A stretch of 64,000 bases of DNA. Origin: Marinomonas profundimaris (GTDB lineage Bacteria > Pseudomonadota > Gammaproteobacteria > Pseudomonadales > Marinomonadaceae). The position numbers were made by a program, and so were the translations under genes. Position 1 is the stretch's first letter; every line of letters starts with the position of its first letter. The notes beneath the pieces are model-generated. The model was not told where the DNA came from and did not search any database. It saw only the letters and a program-made list of their open reading frames with translations. This document shows, piece after piece, positions 8,674 to 17,442 of this stretch. The stretch is from assembly GCF_000508165.1 (NCBI RefSeq), contig NZ_AYOZ01000023.1:246807-310806 (forward strand). The letters run 5' to 3'.

Positions 8674-8925
8674 ATGCTAGAACTTAGACCCAATTGCGAA
8701 TGCTGCGACAAAGATCTGCCTCCGTCTGCAGAAGATGCGATGATTTGCACGTTTGAATGCACATTTTGCCGTTCCTGCGTGGATATCGTGTTAAAAGGGG
8801 TGTGCCCAAATTGTGGTGGTAATTTTGCTGCTCGCCCGATTCGGCCAGCCAATAAATTGATAAGAAACCCTCCCTCCTATAAGCGTGTGTTATCAGCGCG
8901 TCCACCGATAAACGACAAGAATTAA
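8674..8925 (+). CDS. DUF1272 zinc-ribbon-like small protein
   Basis: The 83-residue protein has nine cysteines in the pattern NCECC (8-11), ICTFECTFCRSC (25-35) and CPNCGGNF (44-47). This is the hallmark of DUF1272, a small cytosolic metal-binding family without a known function. It probably binds two zinc ions in a cross-brace-like fold. It stands alone, 114 nt after the amphi-Trp gene, with its own spacing, so it need not belong to that cluster. Confidence 0.85.
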   Translation: MLELRPNCECCDKDLPPSAEDAMICTFECTFCRSCVDIVLKGVCPNCGGNFAARPIRPANKLIRNPPSYKRVLSARPPINDKN

Positions 8926-9070
8926 CCCTCTATTCACATCGGATTATAGTGAGAATTGTTTACAATATTGCCCTTGTAAACTAACCTTTATTTAGATTTT
9001 ATAGATAACAAGGGGCTGTCGACTGACAGTGATTAGTCCGAATTTTAGAATAATAAAAAGGGAGAGGACT

Positions 9071-9538
9071 TTGAAAATAGTGAAAAAAACGGCTTTTATT
9101 CTCGGCTTTATTTGCTCACCTATGATCATTGCAGCGGGTCCATCGATTAATGAGATGAACTCTTGTGTCGCGCTGGTGGATTTTGTTGATACAAAGTTAG
9201 ATGAGTTTGCGGACCAATATCCCGCGGATGAAATTACGTTGGTACACAAAGGCTTATCTGGCTACAGCGATTATCTGAAAGAGGACGTTATTAGTCCTAA
9301 GGTGTTACAAATGTATGGCGGTAACGCGACTCAAGCTGCATTAATGCATCGACTTTTTGATAAACAAAAAGCCACCTTTTTTAAACACCTTAATGAACGT
9401 TATACAAAGAAAAAACTCTTTACGGAATACGCGGCTGCCATTAATGATTGCTCAGCAAAAACGCGCCTCAGCGCTGGCACTGCAAAAGACCTGAATGTCG
9501 CGCTTGATCTTATGATTCGCCACGCGAGACAAAAATAG
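9071..9538 (+). CDS. Hypothetical secreted helical protein
   Basis: Not recognised. The TTG start at 9071 has GGAG 6 nt upstream and yields 155 residues with a clear signal peptide (KIVKKTAFILGFICSPMIIAAG, probable cut near residue 21). A GTG 42 nt earlier would bury that signal peptide. The mature part is mostly helical, with two cysteines (in NSCVALVDF and NDCSAKTRL) that could form a periplasmic disulfide. It is monocistronic with a terminator 40 nt downstream. Confidence 0.6.
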   Translation: MKIVKKTAFILGFICSPMIIAAGPSINEMNSCVALVDFVDTKLDEFADQYPADEITLVHKGLSGYSDYLKEDVISPKVLQMYGGNATQAALMHRLFDKQKATFFKHLNERYTKKKLFTEYAAAINDCSAKTRLSAGTAKDLNVALDLMIRHARQK

Positions 9539-9579
9539 CTTTTCTTATGTTGCTTACTGAACAAAGCTATTTGCTCAAC

Positions 9580-9606
9580 AAAGCCATGACACGTCATGGC
9601 TTTTTA
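9580..9606 (+). terminator. Intrinsic terminator
   Basis: Stem AAAGCCATGAC / ACGTCATGGCTTT, closed by almost no loop, then a T5 tail. It ends the transcript of the secreted hypothetical. Confidence 0.75.
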
Positions 9607-9729
9607 TTATCTCGTACTTTTTGAGGGACAGAAAAGTGGCGGCGTATGGTTATTGAGCTATCTTTACTGAGGCAATGATGCCCAATGGGCGTTTGTTCTC
9701 TCTAGGTTTAATCAGTAATGGAGTATGAA

Positions 9730-10281
9730 ATGAGTAAAACAGTTGTGGTTTTCTTTTCTGGTTACGGTCACACAAAGCGTGTTGCAGAATACGTTGCAAA
9801 AGGCGCTGACGCTCAACTTATCGAGATAAATGAAACGGGTGATATCGCGGAAAAAGATTGGGAGACGCTTCATGCTGCGGATGCCATTATTTTCGGCGCG
9901 CCAACGTACATGGGTGGTGCGCCTTGGCAATTCAAGAAATTTGCAGACGCGACATCGAAAGCTTGGTTCACCATGGCGTGGAAAGACAAAGTCTTCGGCG
10001 GGTTTACCAACAGTGCAAGCTTGAATGGCGACAAACAAGTGACGCTGATTTATTTACAAACCTTGGCTTCTCAACATGGTGGCATTTGGGTGAGCTTAGG
10101 CATACCGCCCGCTAACACACAAGCGTCCACTCGGAACGATATGAACAATTTAGGTGGATCGGTAGGGGTTTTGGTTCAATCGCCTTCAGACGCTGGTGCA
10201 GATGTGATTCCAGAGGGAGATTTAGAAACCGCTCGCTCTTATGGCGAACGGGTTGCTGGTATCGCGAGTCGTTTCTCGTAA
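9730..10281 (+). CDS. Flavodoxin-fold NAD(P)H:quinone oxidoreductase-like protein
   Basis: The 183-residue protein has the flavodoxin FMN loop VVFFSGYGHTKRVAEYV at its N-terminus. It also has the second FMN loop GAPTYMGGAPWQFKKFAD at ~58-75 and the WrbA-like segment FTNSASLNGDKQVTL. It is expected to bind FMN and reduce quinones or similar acceptors in the cytosol. The ATG at 9730 is preferred because GGAG is 6 nt upstream; the earlier ATG at 9718 overlaps that site. The transcript ends at a strong hairpin. Confidence 0.85.
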   Translation: MSKTVVVFFSGYGHTKRVAEYVAKGADAQLIEINETGDIAEKDWETLHAADAIIFGAPTYMGGAPWQFKKFADATSKAWFTMAWKDKVFGGFTNSASLNGDKQVTLIYLQTLASQHGGIWVSLGIPPANTQASTRNDMNNLGGSVGVLVQSPSDAGADVIPEGDLETARSYGERVAGIASRFS

Positions 10282-10310
10282 AGGGTATTTATAGATAGCT
10301 CGAAAATAAA

Positions 10311-10342
10311 GCGGCATGAAGGAATATTCATGCCGTTTTTTT
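10311..10342 (+). terminator. Intrinsic terminator
   Basis: Stem CGGCATGAA / TTCATGCCG with a 6-nt loop and a T7 tail, 30 nt after the flavodoxin-fold gene. Confidence 0.85.
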
Positions 10343-10360
10343 GTGCCTGTAAATGCGCGT

Positions 10361-11167
10361 TCAAAAGCCGCTTGGTTGGTCAATGAGCATAGCGGTCGAG
10401 AGTAAGTGTTGCTCATTCAAATAATTAAGCAGTTCCGTGTTCACATCTTGCTGAAGGGTTGGGAGGCCTTGATTACCAAAAATACGATTTATTTCAATTA
10501 CATACGGCACTGATCCGACCATGGCGATATCAAACCCTGCGTGGTTGATGTCCAGTGATTCTGCAATGTAGGTGACGAGGTCTTGTGCTTCTTTAGGGAT
10601 CAACGCGACTTCCACTTGTCCGCCCTGGCTGATGTTGTTATGAAAACCGTTATCCGATTGCAAGCGCCAATAGCCGCTGACGATTTTATTGCCAACCCAA
10701 ATAATGCGCATGTCTCTGTCGATTGGTAAGTATTCTTGAGCGTACAACACATCGGTTTGGGCCAGATAGTTGCGCCATTGACCGAGTGTTTCGATCAAAA
10801 ACACGCCATTTCCCATACTGCTGCGAGGGATTTTAGCCACGAATGGCGACGGCATATCGTCCCAAATTTTGTCGGCTTCATAGGGGGTGTTTGCAGCAAT
10901 GACAGTGTGAGGATGTTGCTGTGGAACAAGGGTACGAAAGGTTCGTGTCATTTCTACCTTGTCATGACCAATTTGATACGACGCAAGGCTTGGGAAAATG
11001 CGTTTTTTTAGACCATAGATCAGCGCGTTAAGTTGCCAGTATTGTGGGAAAAGTAGCCAATCAGCTTGTTTGATTTCATCCAAATGATCGTACATGGATT
11101 CAGGCTTGATATAGCGCACATGTGGTAAGTGAAGGGTTCTTAACGCGTCGAAAGAGATGATCTTCAT
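10361..11167 (-). CDS. ATP-grasp family protein (RimK-like ligase)
   Basis: The 268-residue protein shows an ATP-grasp core. VAKIPRSSMGNGVFLI near residue 118 is the nucleotide-binding glycine loop. AQEYLPIDRDMRIIWVG follows. HAGFDIAMVGSVPYVIEINRIFGNQGL at ~208-235 holds the Mg-binding Glu and Asn (EIN). The family makes amide or similar bonds on carboxylates with ATP. Unlike the GAK-type ATP-grasp at 4.2 kb, the ExN motif is intact. It stands alone and is convergent with the flavodoxin-fold gene. The substrate is unknown. Confidence 0.75.
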   Translation of the reverse strand: MKIISFDALRTLHLPHVRYIKPESMYDHLDEIKQADWLLFPQYWQLNALIYGLKKRIFPSLASYQIGHDKVEMTRTFRTLVPQQHPHTVIAANTPYEADKIWDDMPSPFVAKIPRSSMGNGVFLIETLGQWRNYLAQTDVLYAQEYLPIDRDMRIIWVGNKIVSGYWRLQSDNGFHNNISQGGQVEVALIPKEAQDLVTYIAESLDINHAGFDIAMVGSVPYVIEINRIFGNQGLPTLQQDVNTELLNYLNEQHLLSTAMLIDQPSGF

Positions 11168-11297
11168 TCTTTAATAATCAGTAGCCAAACAGGCCGCGAT
11201 TGTGTGCTTTAACCCGGCAAAAAGATACAAAAATGAGCCGCGATGCGATACCTGATTAAAGGCATGATGTGGTTCATCATGCCTTTAAGTCAGAGCG

Positions 11298-12218
11298 CTA
11301 TTCAGGGGGGGGGTTCAGTTTGGTCATTTTATTGATCTTACGAGTGCTGCGTAAGCGTCGAATAGAATCAAGAATTAAGATGGCCAGTGCGGACCAAATG
11401 AGAATAAAGGTGATGAGTTTCTCAGGGCTTAACGGTTCGTCATATAAAAACACCGCAAGAAAAAACATGCCAGTTGGGCCGATGTATTGGAAAAAGCCCA
11501 GCGTGACCATACTGACTCGGTTAGCCGCCGCCGCAAAACACATCAACGGCACCATGGTGACGGGGCCAGCCGCAAACAATAACCAATTTACACTCGCGCT
11601 GTTGTCAAAAATGTTCGCGCTGGGAGACGTGCTCCACATTAAATACATCAGTGCAAACGGCAACATAATCGCAGTTTCAATCGCCATACCAGTAAAACTG
11701 TCGACGGCGACTTTCTTACGAACCAAACCATAGAAGGCAAAAGTAATAGAAAGAACAAGCGCGATCCAAGGCAAAGAACCAAACTGAATGACTTCAAACA
11801 CCACGGCACAAAAACACAACACCACGGCGGCTTTTCGCACTCGGTCTAGCTTTTCTTTAAAGAAAATAACGCCAAGCAAAATACTAATCAGCGGATTAAT
11901 GTAATAACCCAAACTGGCACTGAGCATTTGATTATTTTGTACCGCCCAAATAAACGTTCCCCAGTTTAGACCGATCAACAAGGTCGACACCAACATGGCC
12001 ATTAACGTCTTGGGCGATCGTAGAACGGTGGTCAATGCCTTGGTATAACGCAGCGCCACAATCAATACGAGTACAATAAGGCACGACCAAATAACGCGGT
12101 GAGCCAGAATTTCTTGTGCAGGAACAAACGACATTTCCTTAAAATAAATGGGCGCGATTGCCCACAGAGTGAATGCCGTTAACGCGTACAAAATTCCGCT
12201 TTTGGAAGACGTTTGCAT
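11298..12218 (-). CDS. rarD: RarD, EamA/DMT-family inner-membrane transporter
   Basis: The 306-residue protein has ten predicted membrane segments in two EamA repeats. It begins SGILYALTAFTLWAIAPIYFKEM, typical of RarD. Later it holds NNQMLSASLGYYINPLISILLGVIFFKEKL, the RarD signature of the first repeat. Its substrate is unknown; the name comes from chloramphenicol sensitivity in Pseudomonas. The ATG at 12218 has AGGA 8 nt upstream, while a TTG 18 nt before it lacks a good site. The gene is divergent from the FMN-riboswitch transporter. Confidence 0.9.
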   Translation of the reverse strand: MQTSSKSGILYALTAFTLWAIAPIYFKEMSFVPAQEILAHRVIWSCLIVLVLIVALRYTKALTTVLRSPKTLMAMLVSTLLIGLNWGTFIWAVQNNQMLSASLGYYINPLISILLGVIFFKEKLDRVRKAAVVLCFCAVVFEVIQFGSLPWIALVLSITFAFYGLVRKKVAVDSFTGMAIETAIMLPFALMYLMWSTSPSANIFDNSASVNWLLFAAGPVTMVPLMCFAAAANRVSMVTLGFFQYIGPTGMFFLAVFLYDEPLSPEKLITFILIWSALAILILDSIRRLRSTRKINKMTKLNPPPE

Positions 12219-12398
12219 TGAAGTGATCCTATTCAATGGGTGTGTTTAGTAAGGCTTGTGAGTGTATATTAATACTGGATAAATGGTCAGGTTTTTGTCT
12301 CTTTAGAAACAGAGTATTTCCTCTTGGTAATCGTCTCGCTTATTGCCTAAAGAAAGCGATGCGTTTAAAGTTGCAGGGTATATTTTTACATTAATCGA

Positions 12399-12570
12399 AC
12401 TTCGGGGCGGGGCGAAATTCCCCACCGGCGGTGATTTGACGAGATTGAAGAATCCATCAAACAGCCCGCGAGCGCTTAACGCTTTTTTCCTTCGAGATTA
12501 AAAGCATTGAGGTCAGCAGATCTGGTGAGACTCCAGAGCCGACGGTTACAGTCCGGATGATAGAAGATCG
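12399..12570 (+). promoter_or_regulatory. FMN riboswitch (RFN element)
   Basis: The conserved blocks of the RFN element appear in order. They are GGGGCGGGGCGAAATTCCCC then ACCGGCGGTGA at 12404-12434, AGCCCGCGAGCGC near 12464, GCAGATCTGGTGAGACTCCA near 12516, and CCGACGGTTACAGTCCGGATG at 12539-12559. The closing stem pairs CTTCGG with the final GAAGA. The aptamer ends 152 nt before the transporter start. A weak hairpin with a short T run (AGCAA / TTGCT, about 12576-12600) could be part of the expression platform. FMN binding should lower expression of the downstream gene. Confidence 0.95.
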
Positions 12571-12722
12571 ACCAAGCAACGCAAAAGTCATTGCTCTTTA
12601 TTGAGTGGTGATTCATTTCGTTGGCGCTATATTTGCGTTTTATCTTGCGTGCTTTGGTTATGTAAGAAGCTTGGTATATTCCTCATCACCCCTGTGCATC
12701 TTACTGATTGGAGAAACCAAAG

Positions 12723-13649
12723 ATGGCAGGAACATTCTTTATCATGATCGCGTGCTTCACGTGGGCGCTTGATACCTTAATTCGCTACCCTTTGCTGGGC
12801 GCGGGTTATTCCACTCTGCAAATCGTTCTGTTTGAACATCTTACCTTGGTGCTGTTTGTCAGCCCGATGCTGTGGCGCTATCGCCATGTTTATCGTCATA
12901 TGTCGATCAGCGGCTTTTCGTGTTTGTTCTTTATTGGTGGCATCGGTTCTGCCATGGGCACATTGGCGTTTACCGAAGCCTTCCATTATTTAAACCCGAC
13001 TGTAGTGATTTTGCTGCAAAAATTGCAACCTATCGTGGCGATTTTGTTGGCGTATTGGCTGTTAAAAGAACGCATTGAAGGGCATTTCATGCAATGGGCG
13101 GCCGTCATTTTATTCGGCAGTTTTGTGATGATGTGGCCAGATTTGCGCCAGCTTGGCGACGCGCAATGGCATTATTCCAGCGACACCATGAGCATAATGA
13201 AAGGCTACGGCTACACGCTGATTGCCGTGATCGCATGGGGCGCCGCGACAGTGTGTGGCAAGTATTTGTCACATCAACATATGCCCGCCAATGCGATTAT
13301 GTCGGGGCGTTTTGTGGCCGGTTTATTGGTGTTATTGCCGTTGGCGCTGGCTCAGTCTGACAGTTTGACAGCGATGACCTCGGTGGATTTGAGCTTGGTT
13401 GTCGTCATGGCCTTGTTGAGTGGATTCATCGGCATGTGGTTCTACTATCAAGGGCTGAAAACCGTACCCGCACAACTGGCCACCTTGGCAGAGCTGTCTT
13501 TCCCTGTCTTCGCCGCCGCCATCAATTGGCTGTTCTTGGACATGGACTTAACGGGCTATCAAATAGCCGGTGGTTTGATGTTGATTTTCGGCAACATAGG
13601 CCTGCGCATGAAAGAGCTGAGAAAAGCGGATTTAGCGCCAGCGGCGTAA
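12723..13649 (+). CDS. EamA/DMT transporter under an FMN riboswitch, probable riboflavin importer (RibN-like)
   Basis: The 308-residue protein has ten predicted membrane helices in two EamA repeats, for example FFIMIACFTWALDTLIRYPLL at the N-terminus. Its start has GGAGA about 9 nt upstream; a TTG 15 nt before is less likely. The upstream FMN riboswitch ties it to flavin supply. Ten-helix DMT proteins under RFN control include the RibN riboflavin importers, so riboflavin uptake is the best guess. The family alone does not fix the substrate. A terminator follows, making a single-gene unit. Confidence 0.8.
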   Translation: MAGTFFIMIACFTWALDTLIRYPLLGAGYSTLQIVLFEHLTLVLFVSPMLWRYRHVYRHMSISGFSCLFFIGGIGSAMGTLAFTEAFHYLNPTVVILLQKLQPIVAILLAYWLLKERIEGHFMQWAAVILFGSFVMMWPDLRQLGDAQWHYSSDTMSIMKGYGYTLIAVIAWGAATVCGKYLSHQHMPANAIMSGRFVAGLLVLLPLALAQSDSLTAMTSVDLSLVVVMALLSGFIGMWFYYQGLKTVPAQLATLAELSFPVFAAAINWLFLDMDLTGYQIAGGLMLIFGNIGLRMKELRKADLAPAA

Positions 13650-13662
13650 TAGATTTAAGAGC

Positions 13663-13697
13663 ATGAAAAGGCTGATGTACAGCATCAGCCTTTTCAT
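13663..13697 (+). terminator. Intrinsic terminator
   Basis: A 14-bp stem TGAAAAGGCTGATG / CATCAGCCTTTTCA with a 5-nt loop, just after the riboswitch-controlled transporter. Confidence 0.8.
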
Positions 13698-13899
13698 TGA
13701 CTGAGTTTATCTTCTATTCTATTTACCGTTTGAGATATCAATTCCCGTACAAATTTATTTCCTTTTTTTATTCTGCAAATACCTGCCCAACCTTGGTGCT
13801 TTTTGATTTAGAATAGCGCTCTAATTTTGTCCATAAGGTCAGATTTTAGCGTGTCGCGTTAGTCGATGGCTTTTATCTACTTTTTATAAAGGTAATTCG

Positions 13900-15108
13900 A
13901 TGCCAAGTTCCTCTTCTCATTCGGCGATTGTCGAACCTAAAACACAGTGGTTGGAAGTTATCTTGCTGTGGGTGGCGGGTGTGTCGGCGGCGATGCAGTT
14001 TGCTAAGTTTTCGATCTCTTTCGATACCTTGTTAAACCACTATCAAACCAGCGCCACATTAACCGGCGCGTCACTGTCTGCGGTGGGGTTGGTTGGTTTG
14101 GTGTTTGGTGTGTCGGCGGGCATGATCGCCAGTCGCGTTGGTTATTTGAAAGTCTTGGTCGGTGCGTTGCTATTGGGCGGTGTTTTGTCGTTCATTCAGT
14201 CTTTTTTGCCGCCGTTTAACCTGTTGTTTATTACGAGAATGTTGGAAGGCTTGTCTCAGTTGGGGGTGGTGGTGGCGGCACCAACCTTGATTGCGAAGTT
14301 AAGTGCGCCGCAGCATCGATCCTTGACGATGGGCATCTGGGGTACGTTTTTCGGTGTCGCATTTGCGGTCTGCGGTTGGTTGGGGAAACGTATTCTGGAT
14401 CAACAAGGGTTGAGCACGTTGTTCTTGAGCCATGGCATGCTGATAACGACCATTGGTGTGGTGTTGTTTTTCATTTTGAGAAAAAATCCGGTGTTGGATT
14501 TGGTGCCAGTGGCGGAAAATCAAGGCGGCTTCTTTGCTCAAATGATAAGAATTTACCGCAATCCAAGGGCGCTTTTACCCGGCTTTGTGTTTCTGTTTTA
14601 TACCTTCACCTTGGTGTCGGTTTTGACGTATGTTCCGGGTTTAACAGGGGATGCGTCTCAGAATAAATGGATGTTTGTTTTGCTGCCTCTTATCAGCACC
14701 AGCGGAACCTTCTTGGCTGGTGCGATTGCGCAATATTGGATGCGACCTCAGCGCGTGGCGTTAATGGCGTATGTTGGTTTGGCGATCAGTGCGTTGGTGT
14801 TGTCCATGTTGAATGATGTGCCCGTGTTGTTTGGTTTGGTTGTCTGCATCATGGTGTTGTTTCTTGGCATGATTCCAGGGTCTTCGTTGGCGATGATTCC
14901 GGCATTGGCGCGCAATCCAAGTGAACAGGCGCAAGGTTATGGCTTGCTGGCTCAGTTTGGTAATCTTGGCGCGACATTGGGGCCACCCACCTTTGCTACT
15001 GCGCTGGCGGCGTTTGGTTTGTCTGGTTTGGTGGTGTTGGTACTGTGCGTTTGTTGTTTCGGCATTGTGTTTAGCCTGCTGGCTGGACGCCTTAATACCG
15101 TTAGCTAG
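13900..15108 (+). CDS. MFS transporter
   Basis: The 402-residue protein has about twelve hydrophobic segments. The MFS loop 2-3 motif appears as GMIASRVGYLKVLVGALLLGG near residue 74. The second half opens after a soluble loop at ~195-215. It resembles the CynX/NimT-type branch in size, but the substrate is not visible from the sequence. RBS AAAGG precedes the ATG. It is transcribed alone between two terminators. Confidence 0.8.
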   Translation: MPSSSSHSAIVEPKTQWLEVILLWVAGVSAAMQFAKFSISFDTLLNHYQTSATLTGASLSAVGLVGLVFGVSAGMIASRVGYLKVLVGALLLGGVLSFIQSFLPPFNLLFITRMLEGLSQLGVVVAAPTLIAKLSAPQHRSLTMGIWGTFFGVAFAVCGWLGKRILDQQGLSTLFLSHGMLITTIGVVLFFILRKNPVLDLVPVAENQGGFFAQMIRIYRNPRALLPGFVFLFYTFTLVSVLTYVPGLTGDASQNKWMFVLLPLISTSGTFLAGAIAQYWMRPQRVALMAYVGLAISALVLSMLNDVPVLFGLVVCIMVLFLGMIPGSSLAMIPALARNPSEQAQGYGLLAQFGNLGATLGPPTFATALAAFGLSGLVVLVLCVCCFGIVFSLLAGRLNTVS

Positions 15109-15160
15109 TTGTTTTCTCTGCTTTTCATTTTCTGTCTTTTCTTTCGCACTTTGTCTATTG

Positions 15161-15190
15161 GGCGGATTATTTTAAAAAATAATCCGCCTT
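15161..15190 (+). terminator. Intrinsic terminator
   Basis: Stem GGCGGATTATTTT / AAATAATCCGCC with a very short A-rich loop, 52 nt after the MFS gene. The T tail is short (TTGC), so termination may be partial. Confidence 0.6.
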
Positions 15191-15287
15191 GCTGTAATAA
15201 TTCGAGCCTGTATCGTGTCTAACTTATAATCCCAAGATTAATTATGATATTTGTCCCGAGTTGAAAGACTCTGCTGGAGCGTTAGTA

Positions 15288-17438
15288 ATGAAGAAAACCG
15301 GTTTATTGATTGTTATTGCCGCCTTCATCGTAGGTTTTTTCTACTTTGATTTGCATCAGTTATTAACGCTGGAAGGCCTGAAGTCAGGCTTGGATCAATT
15401 CGAAATATGGCGAGCAGAAAGCCCGCTGTTTGTTGGTGGCGCGTTTTTGCTTTTGTACGTGGTGGTGACGGCGTTGTCGTTGCCCGGTGCGGCGATTATG
15501 ACGTTAGCGGCCGGTGCGTTATTTGGTTTAGGCTGGGGTTTGCTGATCGTGTCTTTCGCCAGCAGCATTGGCGCGACCTTGGCGTTTCTTGTGTCGCGTT
15601 ATTTACTTCAAAACACGGTACAAAAACGCTTCGGTGATCGCCTAAAAGCGATTAATGAGGGCGTTGAAAAAGACGGCGCGTTTTATTTGTTTACGTTGCG
15701 TCTTGTGCCTCTTTTCCCTTTTTTCTTAATCAATTTATTGATGGGTCTGACGACGATTCGCGCGGTGACGTTTTATTGGGCGAGCCAAGTGGGCATGTTG
15801 GCCGGCACGTTTGTGTTCGTCAATGCCGGGACGCAACTCGGTCAGCTGGAAAGCCTATCTGGTATTTTGTCTCCTTCATTATTGTTCTCTTTTGTGTTGC
15901 TTGGCGTTTTTCCTTTGATCGCCAAAAAATTATTGAATCTGATCAAAGCACGCCGCGTTTACGCGGGATTTACCAAACCAAAAACATTCGACCGTAACCT
16001 TATTGTCATTGGTGGCGGCGCTGGTGGTTTAGTAAGTGCTTACATCGCGGCGGCGGTGAAAGCGAAAGTAACCTTGATTGAAGCCCACAAAATGGGGGGC
16101 GATTGTCTAAATTACGGATGCATTCCAAGCAAAGCCTTGATCAAAAGCGCGAAAGTCGCACAGCAAATGCGACACGCAGAAAACTACGGTTTGGACAGCC
16201 GCGAACCGACGTTTTCCTTTAAAAAAGTCATGGCGCGCGTTCACGATGTTATTAGCAAAGTGGAGCCACACGACAGTGTTGAGCGCTACACAAAGCTCGG
16301 TGTGGACGTTGTACAAGGTTACGCAACACTGGTTGATCCTTGGACGGTGGAAATTCAACGAAACGATGGCGGTACTCAGCGCATGACCGCTCGCAGCATT
16401 GTGCTGGCGACGGGCGCGCGTCCTTTTATTCCTGCGTTACCGGGGTTGGACGAGGTGGGTTATTACACCAGTGACACGCTTTGGGAAGCATTCGCGACAT
16501 TCGATGCACCACCGACACGTCTTGTGGTGTTGGGCGGTGGTCCCATTGGTTGTGAGTTGGCGCAAAGTTTTGCCCGATTAGGTTCCAGCGTGACTCAAGT
16601 CGAGCGTTCGGCTCGCATTATGGTGCGAGAAGACGAAGAAGTGTCTGAGCTCGTGCAAGAAAGCATGACATCGGATGGCGTAACGATTCTAACGTCGCAC
16701 AATGCCATTCGTTGTGAAAAAGATGGCGATGTTAAGCGTCTGATTGTTGAGAAAGACGGTCAAGAAACCGTCATCGAGTTTGATGCGTTGATTTGTGCAG
16801 TGGGCCGTGAAGCGCGTCTCGAAGGCTATGGTTTGGAAAACCTTGGCATTGAAACCAAGCGCACGATTGTCACCAACGATTACCTTGAAACCTTGTTCCC
16901 GAATATTTTTGCCGCGGGCGATGTGGCGGGGCCGTATCAATTTACGCACGTTGCCGCTCACCAAGCCTGGTACGCAGCCGTAAATGCGCTGTTCGGTACC
17001 GTGAAGAAGTTCCGTGTGGATTATCGTGTGATTCCATGGGCGACATTTGTCGATCCTGAGGTGGCTCGTGTTGGCCTGAGCGAGCAAGACGCAAAAGAAA
17101 AAGGCATTGCCTATGAAATGGTGCGTTATGGTCTGGATGATTTGGACCGCGCCATTGCTGACAGCGCCGCACACGGTTTTGTTAAAGTCTTAACCGTGCC
17201 GGGCAAAGATACGATTTTAGGTGTCACCATTGTCGGCGAACACGCTGGCGATTTGTTGGCGGAATTCGTGTTGGCAATGAAATACGGTTTAGGCTTGAAC
17301 AAAATTCTCGGCACGATTCACACCTATCCGACGTGGGCAGAATCCAATAAATACGCGGCTGGCGAGTGGAAACGCGCTCATGCACCAGAGCGTATTTTAC
17401 ATTGGCTGGAAAAATACCACACTTGGCGTCGAGGTTAA
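15288..17438 (+). CDS. TVP38/DedA-like membrane domain fused to a mercuric-reductase-type disulfide oxidoreductase
   Basis: A 716-residue two-part protein. Residues ~1-225 are the SNARE-associated/TVP38 membrane domain, with several helices and the motif LRLVPLFPFFLINLLMGL. Residues ~235-716 form a class I pyridine-nucleotide disulfide oxidoreductase. These include the FAD motif VIGGGAGG at ~239, the redox pair in GGDCLNYGCIPSKALIKSAK at ~272-277, the NAD(P) motif VLGGGPIGCELA, the second FAD motif IFAAGDVAGPYQFTH, and the dimer-interface IHTYPTWAE at the C-terminus. The enzyme should be membrane-anchored and reduce disulfides or metals. It has no mercury-specific N-terminal or C-terminal cysteine pair. 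The ATG at 15288 has GGAG 9 nt upstream. It probably shares a transcript with the DUF547 gene 4 nt later. Confidence 0.88.
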   Translation: MKKTGLLIVIAAFIVGFFYFDLHQLLTLEGLKSGLDQFEIWRAESPLFVGGAFLLLYVVVTALSLPGAAIMTLAAGALFGLGWGLLIVSFASSIGATLAFLVSRYLLQNTVQKRFGDRLKAINEGVEKDGAFYLFTLRLVPLFPFFLINLLMGLTTIRAVTFYWASQVGMLAGTFVFVNAGTQLGQLESLSGILSPSLLFSFVLLGVFPLIAKKLLNLIKARRVYAGFTKPKTFDRNLIVIGGGAGGLVSAYIAAAVKAKVTLIEAHKMGGDCLNYGCIPSKALIKSAKVAQQMRHAENYGLDSREPTFSFKKVMARVHDVISKVEPHDSVERYTKLGVDVVQGYATLVDPWTVEIQRNDGGTQRMTARSIVLATGARPFIPALPGLDEVGYYTSDTLWEAFATFDAPPTRLVVLGGGPIGCELAQSFARLGSSVTQVERSARIMVREDEEVSELVQESMTSDGVTILTSHNAIRCEKDGDVKRLIVEKDGQETVIEFDALICAVGREARLEGYGLENLGIETKRTIVTNDYLETLFPNIFAAGDVAGPYQFTHVAAHQAWYAAVNALFGTVKKFRVDYRVIPWATFVDPEVARVGLSEQDAKEKGIAYEMVRYGLDDLDRAIADSAAHGFVKVLTVPGKDTILGVTIVGEHAGDLLAEFVLAMKYGLGLNKILGTIHTYPTWAESNKYAAGEWKRAHAPERILHWLEKYHTWRRG

Positions 17439-17442
17439 GTCG

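Noticed and set aside
16100..16130. Mercuric reductase (merA) and a mercury resistance operon
   Set aside because: The active-site CxxxxC is shared by all class I reductases. The MerA-specific C-terminal cysteines and mer genes are absent.
16689..17174. 161-codon minus-strand frame
   Set aside because: Lies fully inside the disulfide reductase domain, whose motifs are complete. No ribosome site or recognisable domain.
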